A program made the position numbers and the translations under genes. Of a stretch of 64,000 nucleotides of DNA, positions 7,959 through 15,741 are shown piece after piece. Where the stretch lies: the NCBI RefSeq assembly GCF_004342985.1, contig NZ_SMBO01000006.1, forward strand, positions 62,001 to 126,000, given 5' to 3'. Position 1 is the stretch's first letter. Every line of letters starts with the position of its first letter. Under the pieces are notes generated by a model that did not search any database, was not told where the DNA came from, and worked only from the letters and a program-made list of their open reading frames with translations. The DNA is from Novosphingobium sp. PhB57 (GTDB lineage Bacteria > Pseudomonadota > Alphaproteobacteria > Sphingomonadales > Sphingomonadaceae).

Positions 7959-8876
7959 TTGGATCCGATGCCCCTGGTGCATGTCAGCTGGGCGCTGGCC
8001 GACAACGCCGCGCGCCCGGCGTGCGATGCCTTCTTTCGCGAGGTGTTCGGCGCGCGAACCGCGCACGAGATCCTGATTACGCCGGAAACCGAGAAGCTGG
8101 GGCTCGACCGCGAGGAAAGTCTGCTCATGATCGGCGACACCATGGTGATCCCGATCGCTCCGGCCGGTTGCGGTGCGCAGGAGGGCAATGCGCTGGGCGA
8201 CATGCTGCGCCGCTCGGCGGCACCAAATCGCTGGATCGGCATTGCCCTCAAGGTCGGCGATCTGACCGTGGCCGACGCCTGGTTCGGCCAGCGCGGGTTC
8301 AAACGACACTACGATCCCGGCATGGAAGCCTTCTACTTCCTCGTTCCACGCGGACAGGCGATGGGGCTGCGGCTGGAAATCGTGAAGCAGGACATGCCGG
8401 GCGATCCGCGCCGCGATTCGGCCTGGCGCCCGGACTGCGAGGATCCGCTGGGCATCGAGGGCCTTCAGGCCATCGGCATTTCCGCGCCGTCGTTGGCAGA
8501 GGCGCGCGAATTGTTCCACGGGAAACTTGACTGGCCCGAACTCGGCACCCGCGCCTTGCCGGAGGCCGACTGCGCCGCCTTCGCGATGGCCGACACCGTG
8601 CTGGAAGCGCTGGAGGGTAGAGAACAGGGCGATGCCGTTGCCGTCCACGCGCGCGAGGTGAAGGGCATCTTCCACCTCGTCTTCAAGGTTCGCGATGCCG
8701 ACCGCGCGGCGCAATATCTTCGCGGCAGGGGCCTGCCGCTGATCGGCCAGGTCGCGGACCGCTTCGCCATCGCCCCGGAAGCGGCGCAGGGTCGGTTGAT
8801 CTGGCTGACCGAAGCGACGCCGCAGGGCTACCCCGTGCCGGGATCGCGGCTCCATCGAACCACGGTTCCCGGCTGA
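7959..8876 (+). CDS. VOC (glyoxalase/dioxygenase superfamily) protein
   Basis: A 305-residue protein with two VOC-like modules: an N-terminal one starting LVHVSWALADN and a C-terminal one around GIEGLQAIGISAPSLAEARELF, separated by a linker. Extradiol dioxygenases and glyoxalase-like isomerases have this layout. The expected metal ligands are not all obvious, so the reaction is open. A TTG at 7959 has GAGG at 7947-7950 with 8-base spacing; an ATG at 7968 is the alternative. It ends the plus-strand catabolic block and its start lies 10 bases after the Rieske stop, which argues for co-expression. Confidence 0.7.
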   Translation: MDPMPLVHVSWALADNAARPACDAFFREVFGARTAHEILITPETEKLGLDREESLLMIGDTMVIPIAPAGCGAQEGNALGDMLRRSAAPNRWIGIALKVGDLTVADAWFGQRGFKRHYDPGMEAFYFLVPRGQAMGLRLEIVKQDMPGDPRRDSAWRPDCEDPLGIEGLQAIGISAPSLAEARELFHGKLDWPELGTRALPEADCAAFAMADTVLEALEGREQGDAVAVHAREVKGIFHLVFKVRDADRAAQYLRGRGLPLIGQVADRFAIAPEAAQGRLIWLTEATPQGYPVPGSRLHRTTVPG

Positions 8877-8943
8877 ACGAGCAGCCCGGCATGCATGGCG
8901 AAAGCCTTCGGGGGAGAGGCGCCAGGCCCCTGCCCCCTGAGGA

Positions 8944-9534
8944 TTACTTCGCTTCCGCCAGCAGCTTGGCGGCTTCCGGCGAGGACCAGTCGTTGCCGCC
9001 GGTATAGCGCCAGACTTCGCGGCCCTGGCTGTCGAACAGGACGGTGACCGGCAGGTTGCCGCCGTACTGGAAGCCCAGGTCGCCGTTCTCGTCGACCCAG
9101 GGCTGGATGTTGTCGAGCTTGCGGCGGCGAAGGATCTCCACGACCTTGTAGGTATCGCCGGTGTCCTCGGAGATCGGCAGGATCTGCACGCGTCCGTTGG
9201 GATCCTTGGCCAGGGCCTCCAGGGTGGGCATCTCGGCGATGCAGGGCGCGCACCAGGTGGCCCAGAGATTGATCAGCAGCGGCTTGCCCTTGAGCGACAT
9301 GAGATCGAGGCTCTCGCCGGTGTTGTCGACCAGCGTCACGTCGGGCAGCGGATCGCCCTTGTGCGAACGGTCGACCTTGCCGGTCGCGGCGGGCTGGGCC
9401 GTCGGTGCGGGGCTTTGCGAAGCCTCTTGTTGCGCGTCCTTCTTGCTTTGCCTATCGCAGCCCGCGGCCAGGAGGGCGCCGGCCCCCGCGATGGAACACA
9501 GGACGAGCGACTTGAGCGATTTCGAAGACAGCAA
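8944..9534 (-). CDS. TlpA-family thioredoxin-like lipoprotein
   Basis: A periplasmic, lipid-anchored thiol reductase of the TlpA/ResA type. With a TTG start at 9534 it has 196 residues: a short basic N-terminus, a hydrophobic stretch ending LLAAGC (lipobox), a Gln/Ala/Pro linker, then a thioredoxin fold with WCAPC at about 93-97. I chose the TTG because GGAG lies about 9 bases upstream and the signal peptide would otherwise be preceded by about 87 residues without family character. These proteins reduce disulfides in cytochrome c or oxidase maturation; the partner is not shown. It is divergent from argH with only 19 bases between the chosen starts. Confidence 0.85.
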   Translation of the reverse strand: MLSSKSLKSLVLCSIAGAGALLAAGCDRQSKKDAQQEASQSPAPTAQPAATGKVDRSHKGDPLPDVTLVDNTGESLDLMSLKGKPLLINLWATWCAPCIAEMPTLEALAKDPNGRVQILPISEDTGDTYKVVEILRRRKLDNIQPWVDENGDLGFQYGGNLPVTVLFDSQGREVWRYTGGNDWSSPEAAKLLAEAK

Positions 9535-9553
9535 GGGTGGAAGCTCCAACCAG

Positions 9554-10927
9554 ATGTGGGGTGGACGGTTCGAAGGTGGACCGTCTGCGATCATGCGCGA
9601 GATAAATGCCTCGATCCCCTTCGACAAGGCGCTGTGGAGACAGGATATCGCGGCCAGCAAGGCGCACGTCGCTATGCTGGGTGCCTGCGGGGTCGTTTCG
9701 GGCGAGGACGCGATCACCATTCGCGACGGCCTGGACCAGGTCGCGGCCGAGTACGAAGTCTCGGGAGTCCCGGAAAACTGGGACCTTGAGGACATTCACA
9801 TGACCACCGAGGGCCGCCTTGCCGAACTGATCGGCCCCGTCGCCGGCCGTCTGCACACCGCGCGTTCGCGCAACGATCAGGTCGCGACCGATTTTCGTCT
9901 CTGGGTGCGCGATGCCGTCGATCAGGCCGACGCCGGCCTTGAAGCGCTGCAGAAGGCGCTCGTTTCCCGCGCCGGCGAGCATGCCGATTCGATCATGCCC
10001 GGCTTCACCCATCTCCAGACCGCGCAGCCGGTGACGCTGGGCCATCACCTGATGGCCTATTACGAGATGATCGGCCGCGACCGTTCGCGTTTCGCCGACG
10101 CCCGCAAGCGCATGAACCGCAGCCCGCTGGGCGCGGCGGCGCTGGCCGGCACCGGCTTCCCGATCGATCGCAAGATGACGGCGCAGGCGCTCGGTTTCGA
10201 TGCGCCGACCGACAACAGCCTCGATTCGGTGTCGGACCGCGACTTCGCGCTCGATTACCTGATGGCCGCCGCGCAGTGCTCGCTGCACCTTTCGCGGCTG
10301 GCGGAAGAATTCATCATCTGGGCCAGCCAGCCCTTCGGCTTCGTGGCGCTGCCCGATTCGCTGTCCACAGGCAGCTCGATCATGCCGCAGAAGAAGAACC
10401 CCGACGCGGCCGAGCTGGTGCGCGGCCATTCGGGCCGGATCGTCGGCTGCCTCACCAGCCTGATGATCACGATGAAGGGCCTGCCGCTGGCCTATTCGAA
10501 GGACATGCAGGACGACAAGCCGCCGGTGTTTGAGGCCGCCAGCCTGCTGGCGCTGTCGATCGCGGCGATGACCGGCATGGTCGCCGAAACCCGCTTCCGC
10601 ACCGATCGCATGCGCGGCGCGGCCGAACTGGGCTTCGCCACCGCCACCGATCTGGCCGACTGGCTGGTGCGCGAAGGCAACATTCCCTTCCGCGAGGCGC
10701 ACCACATCACCGGTTCTGCGGTGAAGCTGGCCGAGCAGCGCGGCGTCGCGCTCGATCAATTGCCGCTGGAAGACCTCAAGGCCATCGACAGCCGCATCGA
10801 CGAGCGCGTATTCAAGGCGCTCTCGGTCGAGGCATCGGTCGCCGCGCGTCGGTCGCACGGCGGCACCGCGCCTGAGCAAGTACGCCTGCGCGTGGCCGAA
10901 GCCCGGCTCGCGCTCGGTCTGGAGTGA
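9554..10927 (+). CDS. argH: Argininosuccinate lyase
   Basis: Splits argininosuccinate into arginine and fumarate, the last step of arginine synthesis, in the cytoplasm. The protein starts MWGGRFEGGP, as most ArgH proteins do, and carries the fumarase/aspartase signature GSSIMPQKKNPD at about 274-285. From ATG 9554 it has 457 residues, the family norm. The frame is open far upstream, and an ATG at 9491 would add 21 residues but overlap the tlpA coding region. The stop overlaps a GTG, and the next gene's ATG follows 5 bases later, so argH, lptM and probably lysA form one unit. Confidence 0.95.
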   Translation: MWGGRFEGGPSAIMREINASIPFDKALWRQDIAASKAHVAMLGACGVVSGEDAITIRDGLDQVAAEYEVSGVPENWDLEDIHMTTEGRLAELIGPVAGRLHTARSRNDQVATDFRLWVRDAVDQADAGLEALQKALVSRAGEHADSIMPGFTHLQTAQPVTLGHHLMAYYEMIGRDRSRFADARKRMNRSPLGAAALAGTGFPIDRKMTAQALGFDAPTDNSLDSVSDRDFALDYLMAAAQCSLHLSRLAEEFIIWASQPFGFVALPDSLSTGSSIMPQKKNPDAAELVRGHSGRIVGCLTSLMITMKGLPLAYSKDMQDDKPPVFEAASLLALSIAAMTGMVAETRFRTDRMRGAAELGFATATDLADWLVREGNIPFREAHHITGSAVKLAEQRGVALDQLPLEDLKAIDSRIDERVFKALSVEASVAARRSHGGTAPEQVRLRVAEARLALGLE

Positions 10928-10932
10928 GCCTG

Positions 10933-11172
10933 ATGCGCAAGACTGCCGCCCTGATCCTGCTTCTCGCGCTCTCGGCCTGCGGCCAGAGGGCGGCGCTGGC
11001 ATTGAAACCGGGGCAGCAGCTTCCGCCCGCACCATACGGCCGCGAGCAGAAACCGGGCAGCGCCGAGCTGCTCCAGACGCCGACGCTGGCGATCCCCGAA
11101 CGCAGCGTCGAACTGCGCACCCGCTCGGAACCACGGGACGACGATCCCTTCGATCTCCCGCCGCCCGAGTAG
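10933..11172 (+). CDS. lptM: LptM-like small lipoprotein
   Basis: A 79-residue lipoprotein: basic start, hydrophobic segment, and lipobox LSAC with Cys at 16, followed at once by GQRAALALKPGQQLPPAPYG. A CGxxGxL-like sequence after the lipid Cys followed by a Pro-rich tail is the hallmark of the YifL/LptM family, which helps disulfide maturation of the LptD lipopolysaccharide translocon in enterics. The place between argH and lysA supports the family call. GGAG (10921-10924) sits 8 bases before this ATG, inside the end of argH. The gene symbol is by family similarity and position only. Confidence 0.7.
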   Translation: MRKTAALILLLALSACGQRAALALKPGQQLPPAPYGREQKPGSAELLQTPTLAIPERSVELRTRSEPRDDDPFDLPPPE

Positions 11173-11242
11173 TTTTCAGGCAAATCGCTTTAGGCCGGAT
11201 ACACTTCCAGGCCGATCAGGCCTTCCAGATACCGAGACATCC

Positions 11243-12502
11243 ATGGACCATTTTGCCCTGACCAACGGCGAGCTTTTCGCCGAAGACGTGCCGCTGGCCG
11301 TCATCGCCCGCGAAGTCGGCACGCCCGTCTACGTCTATTCCCGCGCGACCCTGAGCCGCCACGCCCGCGTGTTCCGCGAGGCGCTGGCCGAATTGCCCAG
11401 CGTCCACATCGCCTTTGCCGTGAAGTCCAACCCCAACCTTGCCGTGCTGCGCTTGCTGGCGAGCGAGGGCTACGGTGCCGACGTCGTCTCGGAAGGCGAG
11501 ATGAACCGCGCGCTGGCCGCCGGTATCCCGGCCGGTGACATCGTCTTCTCGGGCGTCGGCAAGACCCGCCGCGAACTGACCGCGGCCGTCAAGGCAGGGA
11601 TCGGCCAGTTCAACCTCGAAAGCGAGGAAGAGGGCGTCGAACTGGCGGAAATCGCCGCTGAACTCGGCTTGCGCGCCGCTTGCGCGCTTCGCGTCAATCC
11701 CGACGTGGACGCCCGCACCCATGCGAAGATCTCCACTGGCAAGGCGGACAACAAGTTCGGCGTCGCCTACGACCGCGCGGGCGGGATCTACGCCCGTCTC
11801 TCGGCTCTGCCCGGGCTGGAGATGAAGGGCCTTGCCGTCCATATCGGCAGCCAGATTTCCGACCTCGAACCCTCGCGCCTCGCCTTCCTCAAGATGGGCG
11901 AGCTGATGGAGGCGATTCGCGCCGAAGGTCATTCGGTGACTCACATGGATCTCGGCGGCGGCCTTGGCGTGCCTTACAAGGCCAGCGATTCGCTGCCGAC
12001 CCCGCAGGACTACGGCGCGATGGTCGCCTCGGTGGCGAAGGACTGGGGCGTTACCCTGATGTTCGAACCGGGCCGCGTGATTACCGGCAATTCCGGCGTG
12101 CTCGTCACCGAAGTGGTGCGCGTGAAGGAGGGCGTGGTGAATCCCTTCGTCGTCGTCGATGCGGCGATGAACGACCTTGCCCGCCCGGCCATGTACGACG
12201 CCTGGCACGACTTTGCGGCCGTGAAGCCCAACGGCGCCACGATGACCGCGAACATCGTCGGCCCGATCTGCGAAAGCTCGGACACCTTCGCCATGGGCCG
12301 CGAGATCGACGAAGTCGCCGCGGGCGATCTGGCGATCTTCCGCACGGCCGGTGCTTATGGCGCGACGATGGCGAACACCTACAACAGCCGCGCGCTGGTG
12401 CCGGAAGTCATGGTGGACGGCGAAAAGTGGGCGGTGGTGGCCGCCCGGATCGAGCCGGAGACGATCCTGGCGGCCGAAACCGTGCCCGACTGGCTCACCT
12501 GA
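11243..12502 (+). CDS. lysA: Diaminopimelate decarboxylase
   Basis: Converts meso-diaminopimelate to lysine with pyridoxal phosphate. The 419-residue protein has the PLP lysine in HIAFAVKSNPN (about residue 61), the HIGSQ motif near 207, GGGLG near 240, and the substrate-site CESSDTFA near 343. Length and order fit fold-type III LysA. It lies 70 bases after lptM. A strong stem-loop with a U run follows it. Confidence 0.97.
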   Translation: MDHFALTNGELFAEDVPLAVIAREVGTPVYVYSRATLSRHARVFREALAELPSVHIAFAVKSNPNLAVLRLLASEGYGADVVSEGEMNRALAAGIPAGDIVFSGVGKTRRELTAAVKAGIGQFNLESEEEGVELAEIAAELGLRAACALRVNPDVDARTHAKISTGKADNKFGVAYDRAGGIYARLSALPGLEMKGLAVHIGSQISDLEPSRLAFLKMGELMEAIRAEGHSVTHMDLGGGLGVPYKASDSLPTPQDYGAMVASVAKDWGVTLMFEPGRVITGNSGVLVTEVVRVKEGVVNPFVVVDAAMNDLARPAMYDAWHDFAAVKPNGATMTANIVGPICESSDTFAMGREIDEVAAGDLAIFRTAGAYGATMANTYNSRALVPEVMVDGEKWAVVAARIEPETILAAETVPDWLT

Positions 12503-12535
12503 GCGCCGGCTTCGACAAGCGCCGATCGAACGGAT

Positions 12536-12563
12536 AGGAACGGCACGGTTTGCCGTTCCTTTT
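12536..12563 (+). terminator. Intrinsic terminator after lysA
   Basis: AGGAACGGCA (12536-12545) and TGCCGTTCCT (12551-12560) form a 10-bp stem with loop CGGTT, followed by TTT. It lies between lysA and the siroheme-synthase-like gene, so the latter probably uses read-through or its own promoter. Confidence 0.75.
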
Positions 12564-12583
12564 CGTTTCGAGGCCCTGTTTCC

Positions 12584-13387
12584 ATGATCGAAAGCCTGCC
12601 CCTGTTTCACCGCCTTTCGGGGCGTCCGGTTGTGGTCACCGGGGATGGCGAGGCGGCCGATGCCAAGCGGCGCCTGGTGGAGCGCGCGGGCGGCCGGGTG
12701 GTTCGTGACCTGGCCGAGGGTATGGCGGCGGGCGCCCGCATCGCCTTCATCGCCCAGGAGGACGAGGCGGCCGCCCAGGCCGATGTCGGGCGCGCGCGCG
12801 AGGCCGGGATGCTGGTCAACGCCCCGGATCGCCCCGCGCTCTGCGATTTCACCGTCCCCTCGATTCTCGACCGCACGCCGGTGCTGCTGGCGATCGGCAC
12901 GGGCGGGGCTTCCGCGGGGCTGGCCAAGCAGCTGCGCCTGCGGCTTGAGGCGCTGTTGCCGCAGTCACTGGGCGTTCTGGCCAGCGCCTTGCTGGCGGCG
13001 CGTCCGGCGCTGCGCGCACGCTTTCCCGACGCAGGGGAGCGCCGGCGGGCGCTGGATGCGGCGCTGGGGCAGGGCGGCGCGCTGGACCCTCTGGAGGACG
13101 CGGACGCGGAGCGGGTGGCCGAGTGGCTGGCCCATGCCCCGCAGGCGCCGCGCGCGCCGGTGGAAATCACCCTGCGCAGCGCCGATCCCGAAGACCTGAC
13201 CTTGCGGGAAGCGCGCCTGCTCGGTTCGGCCGATCTGATCGTGCACGAGGCGGAAGTGCCCCCGGCCATTCTAGACCGCGCGCGCGCCGATGCCGCCCGG
13301 CAGCTGGCCGGGGCCGGCCAGCAATCTTTCGAAATGCATCGCGGGCTGGTCGTAACCCTCCGCTTCCCCGCTGCGAACCGGGATTGA
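12584..13387 (+). CDS. Siroheme synthase-like protein (precorrin-2 dehydrogenase domain plus remnant)
   Basis: A 267-residue protein. The N-terminal part (LPLFHRLSGRPVVVTGDGEAADAKRRLVERAGG) is the NAD-binding domain of precorrin-2 dehydrogenase/sirohydrochlorin ferrochelatase, with GDGEAA in place of the usual GGGxVA. Residues to about 180 fit the CysG N-terminal dimerisation unit. The last 80 residues (VEITLRSADPEDLTLREARLLGSADLIVHE) resemble only the first strand and helix of the uroporphyrinogen III methyltransferase domain, then stop. It therefore lacks a working methyltransferase, which must be encoded elsewhere. It acts in siroheme synthesis for sulfite or nitrite reductase, if active. 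Confidence 0.8.
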   Translation: MIESLPLFHRLSGRPVVVTGDGEAADAKRRLVERAGGRVVRDLAEGMAAGARIAFIAQEDEAAAQADVGRAREAGMLVNAPDRPALCDFTVPSILDRTPVLLAIGTGGASAGLAKQLRLRLEALLPQSLGVLASALLAARPALRARFPDAGERRRALDAALGQGGALDPLEDADAERVAEWLAHAPQAPRAPVEITLRSADPEDLTLREARLLGSADLIVHEAEVPPAILDRARADAARQLAGAGQQSFEMHRGLVVTLRFPAANRD

Positions 13388-13402
13388 TCGCGGTGACAGC
13401 TC

Positions 13403-13426
13403 TTGTTCGACAATAGTGTCGAACAA
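13403..13426. promoter_or_regulatory. Perfect inverted repeat upstream of the cupin/HEAT cassette
   Basis: TTGTTCGACA (13403-13412) and TGTCGAACAA (13417-13426) are exact reverse complements around a 4-base centre, ATAG. The repeat lies 15 bases after the siroheme-synthase-like gene and ends 1 base before a possible -35 (13428). It is a strong candidate operator for a dimeric regulator. It could alternatively be a poor terminator for the upstream gene, as TTT follows it. Confidence 0.6.
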
Positions 13427-13427
13427 T

Positions 13428-13454
13428 TTGCGCGGTTAAAAACAAGTTTACAAT
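13428..13454 (+). promoter_or_regulatory. Candidate promoter of the cupin/HEAT cassette
   Basis: TACAAT (13449-13454) is a near-consensus -10 in an unusually AT-rich stretch for this window. TTGCGC (13428-13433) lies 15 bases upstream as a weak -35, slightly close. The leader to the TTG start at 13553 would be about 90 bases. The adjoining inverted repeat overlaps the space an activator or repressor would occupy. Confidence 0.45.
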
Positions 13455-13552
13455 TTCAAGGAATTAACTCATTCAAAGGCGCGGTGTGCGGCAGACTTTG
13501 CCCAGTGTGACTTGAGACTACTGCGGCGCAGGAATGGCCGAAGGAACCGGTT

Positions 13553-13750
13553 TTGCAAATATCCGATGTGACGACTATCAAATTGCCGCAGATCGACTTT
13601 GCCAGCCTTCCCGATCTCGCCAGTTTTTCCGACTGCGATCGTCCCACCGCGCTGCACGGCGCGCTGACGGACCGACCCCGCCTGCAAAGCCTGGACGACA
13701 ACCGCGCCCTGCTGCTCCCCTGCCTGTACGAACTGCATCCGGGAACGTGA
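13553..13750 (+). CDS. Small protein of unknown function, TTG start
   Basis: A 65-residue protein I do not recognise. It has no membrane segment or signal peptide, contains two cysteines (SDCD and LLPCLY), and ends ELHPGT. AAGGA (13541-13545) lies 7 bases before the TTG, good spacing. Codon use becomes strongly GC-biased at third positions after the first dozen codons, as in real genes here. The stop is 6 bases before the start of the next gene, so the three genes of this cassette appear co-transcribed. A precursor peptide, an antitoxin-like partner or a small subunit of the next two proteins are all possible; none is shown. Confidence 0.5.
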   Translation: MQISDVTTIKLPQIDFASLPDLASFSDCDRPTALHGALTDRPRLQSLDDNRALLLPCLYELHPGT

Positions 13751-13756
13751 ACCGGG

Positions 13757-14761
13757 ATGCAGGTGCATGACGACCTGAAGGCGCTTTCGCGCGACGCTGC
13801 CGCTTGGGAACAGGGCCAACGGACGCTCGCCCGGACGACCGCGGCGTGGCGGACTGCGCCGGAGGCCGCGTCGGTACTGGCCGCCCTCGACAGGTTCGGG
13901 CGGAAGGAACCGCTCGATTCCTGCGCTGCGCTGGCGGCACTCTTCGCGAAAATCGGCGACGTTGCCCCCGATTCGGCCCCCGATACGCCCTCCGATCCTG
14001 CACGCGAGCTGGTGAGTGGGCTGATGCGCCGGGGATTGGCGGCGCTGGCGGTCCATCCGCTTGGCCAGATGCCGTTTCGCCATGCGCACAGGCAGACGGC
14101 CGATACGCTGCTCCTGGCCCATTCGGGCACTGCCACGCTGGGGCTCGCGGTGTTCGACGGTGCGGCGCTCGCGCGGCAGCCCGCGCCCAGAACAGCGGAA
14201 TTCGCGCCTGTCGAGACGTGGTTTCGCGTGCTGGCGGGAAGCGGGCGGGGCGACCTCACCACGCGCGATCCGGAAAGCGCCGCCTTGCGCACCGAAGCGC
14301 TCGATCTGGTGCCCGGCATGACATTCCACCGGCATGGCGCGCGGCAGGCCCTGCAATTGCGGGAGGTTTCAGGCAGTCTCGTCGTCTTGCGGCTGCAACG
14401 GTTCACTTCGCTCCACGATCCCGTGCGCGAGGTGGCACTGGGAGACGGCGACTTGCGGTCGCAAGCGGCGCTGACGGCGGAATATAGCCGAATGGATATG
14501 GCCATGGCCGCTCTGGCGGCGCTCGGGCGGCAGGACGCGGTTCCGGCGCTCTCGCGCCTGGTCCATGGGCAGGGCCCAGCCGCCCTGCGCTGGCAGGCGC
14601 TGCGGGCGATCCTGGCGCTCGATACCCGCGCCGGGCTGGTGCTCCTGAGAACGGTTGCGTCAAGCGATGATCCGGTCTTGTCCGGGCCCGCGCGCGACTT
14701 GCACCGCACTTTGGTCGCCCAATGGCCGGAGCTGGAGAAAGTGGCGCAATGGCGCGGATGA
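13757..14761 (+). CDS. HEAT-like protein with a degenerate cupin-like region
   Basis: A 334-residue cytoplasmic protein without a family I can name with certainty. The N-terminal third is helical and Ala/Arg-rich. A middle part (about 105-225) includes FRHAHRQ and GMTFHRHGARQALQL, which look like His-containing beta strands of a cupin. Residues 246-330 (MAALAALGRQDAVPALSRLV, then ALRWQALRAILALD) are helical repeats of HEAT type. The following gene has the same order (helical start, cupin, HEAT-like tail), so the two look like diverged paralogues. Its stop overlaps the start region of that gene (ATGATGA). Function unknown. Confidence 0.6.
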   Translation: MQVHDDLKALSRDAAAWEQGQRTLARTTAAWRTAPEAASVLAALDRFGRKEPLDSCAALAALFAKIGDVAPDSAPDTPSDPARELVSGLMRRGLAALAVHPLGQMPFRHAHRQTADTLLLAHSGTATLGLAVFDGAALARQPAPRTAEFAPVETWFRVLAGSGRGDLTTRDPESAALRTEALDLVPGMTFHRHGARQALQLREVSGSLVVLRLQRFTSLHDPVREVALGDGDLRSQAALTAEYSRMDMAMAALAALGRQDAVPALSRLVHGQGPAALRWQALRAILALDTRAGLVLLRTVASSDDPVLSGPARDLHRTLVAQWPELEKVAQWRG

Positions 14762-15657
14762 TGACCATGCGCGACCCGACGAGCGCCTCGCTCGCGGAGT
14801 TCGTCGATGCACTGTCGAGCTGGGGCTTCGATCCGCGCGATGACGTGAGCCTGTCCCACGCGGCGAACTGGTTGCAGCGGCTCGGCAATGACCGGACGTT
14901 CCTGGGCGACATGCTGATCGACCTGATCTCCGGTCTGGCACCTGTGCCGGACGGGGCGGACGCGCTGGAAGGGATCGGCGCGCATTCGATCATGCTGGTG
15001 ACGCCGGGCCAGGGCAATTTCTTCCTCAACGCCCGCATCTGGCCGGCCGAGCAGGACGCGCTCTACCGCGCCAGCGGCCCCGAGGCGCTAGGCTACGGTC
15101 AGGCGCACGACCACAACTTCGACATGCTGGCGCTGGGCTATTTCGGGCCGGGCTACGCGGCGGACGAGTTCGAATACGACTATGGGGCGGTGGTGGGATA
15201 CGAAGGCGAGCCGGTGGCGCTGCGCCCGGCCGGCCGGTTCGTGCTGGCACCGGGCAGCATGGTCCATTACCGCGCGCACCGCGACGTTCATGTCCAGCAT
15301 CCCCCGGCCTCGCTGTCGGTGGCGCTGAACCTCGTGCATACGCAGGCCGTGCAAGGCTGGATGGACAGCTACGATTTCGATGCGGCGCGCGGCACCGTCA
15401 CGCGGCTCCATGGCCATGGGCCGAGCGAGAGCTTCCTGCGGATCGCCGTCGCGCTCGGCGGCGGGGAGGCGCAGGATCTTGCGAGCCGGTTCGGCCAGTC
15501 CCATCCCAGCGACCGCATGCGCTTGGCCGCTTGGGAAGCGCTGGCTGGCGCAGCCGCGGGCGCCGAGGCGCGCGACGCCGTCTGGCGAGAGGCGGAAGGC
15601 TGCGGAAGCCGCCTAGTTGCCGCCGAGGCGCTGCGGCGACGGGGAGACGACGGCTAG
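14749..15657 (+). CDS. Cupin-like protein with HEAT-like C-terminus
   Basis: About 302 residues. A cupin metal-site pattern is visible: H120 and H122 (AHDHNFDML), an acidic residue at E140 or E142 (DEFEYDY), and a later histidine in MVHYRAH (H173 or H177). This 2-His/1-Glu/His set resembles cysteine-dioxygenase-like and other iron cupins. The tail (about 220-300) has short helical repeats such as RLAAWEALAGAAAGAEARDAVWR and a final LVAAEALRRRGDD. The ATG at 14749 has GGAGAAAG about 11 bases upstream; ATG 14758, overlapping the previous stop, is the alternative. It is probably a metal-dependent oxygenase or binding protein acting with its paralogue upstream. Confidence 0.6.
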   Translation: MARMMTMRDPTSASLAEFVDALSSWGFDPRDDVSLSHAANWLQRLGNDRTFLGDMLIDLISGLAPVPDGADALEGIGAHSIMLVTPGQGNFFLNARIWPAEQDALYRASGPEALGYGQAHDHNFDMLALGYFGPGYAADEFEYDYGAVVGYEGEPVALRPAGRFVLAPGSMVHYRAHRDVHVQHPPASLSVALNLVHTQAVQGWMDSYDFDAARGTVTRLHGHGPSESFLRIAVALGGGEAQDLASRFGQSHPSDRMRLAAWEALAGAAAGAEARDAVWREAEGCGSRLVAAEALRRRGDDG

Positions 15658-15741
15658 GGCGACGCCTGTCGCGGACCGTCGGCAGGCCCCGCCCTGGCGC
15701 CGGCTGTCGTCAGGCGCCGACGTTCCGGAATGGCGGCCTTG

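Noticed and set aside
8880..8943. G/C-rich inverted sequence between the VOC gene and tlpA
   Set aside because: The stem is interrupted by mismatches and no U run follows on either strand, so it was not called as a terminator.
13403..13426. LexA site as an explanation for the inverted repeat
   Set aside because: The alphaproteobacterial LexA motif is a direct repeat of GTTC with 7 bases between; here GTTC and GAAC form an inverted repeat with a different spacing.
13534..13770. Alternative ATG-start frame of 78 codons overlapping the small cassette protein
   Set aside because: Although it begins with ATG, its Arg/Pro-rich sequence looks like a frame shadow, and it runs into the next gene out of frame. 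The TTG frame has better spacing to AAGGA.
13757..14985. A long minus-strand frame (to 13456) opposite the cupin/HEAT cassette
   Set aside because: It lacks motifs, is Ser/Arg-rich, and has no ribosome-binding site; the plus-strand frames have good overlaps and cupin ligands.
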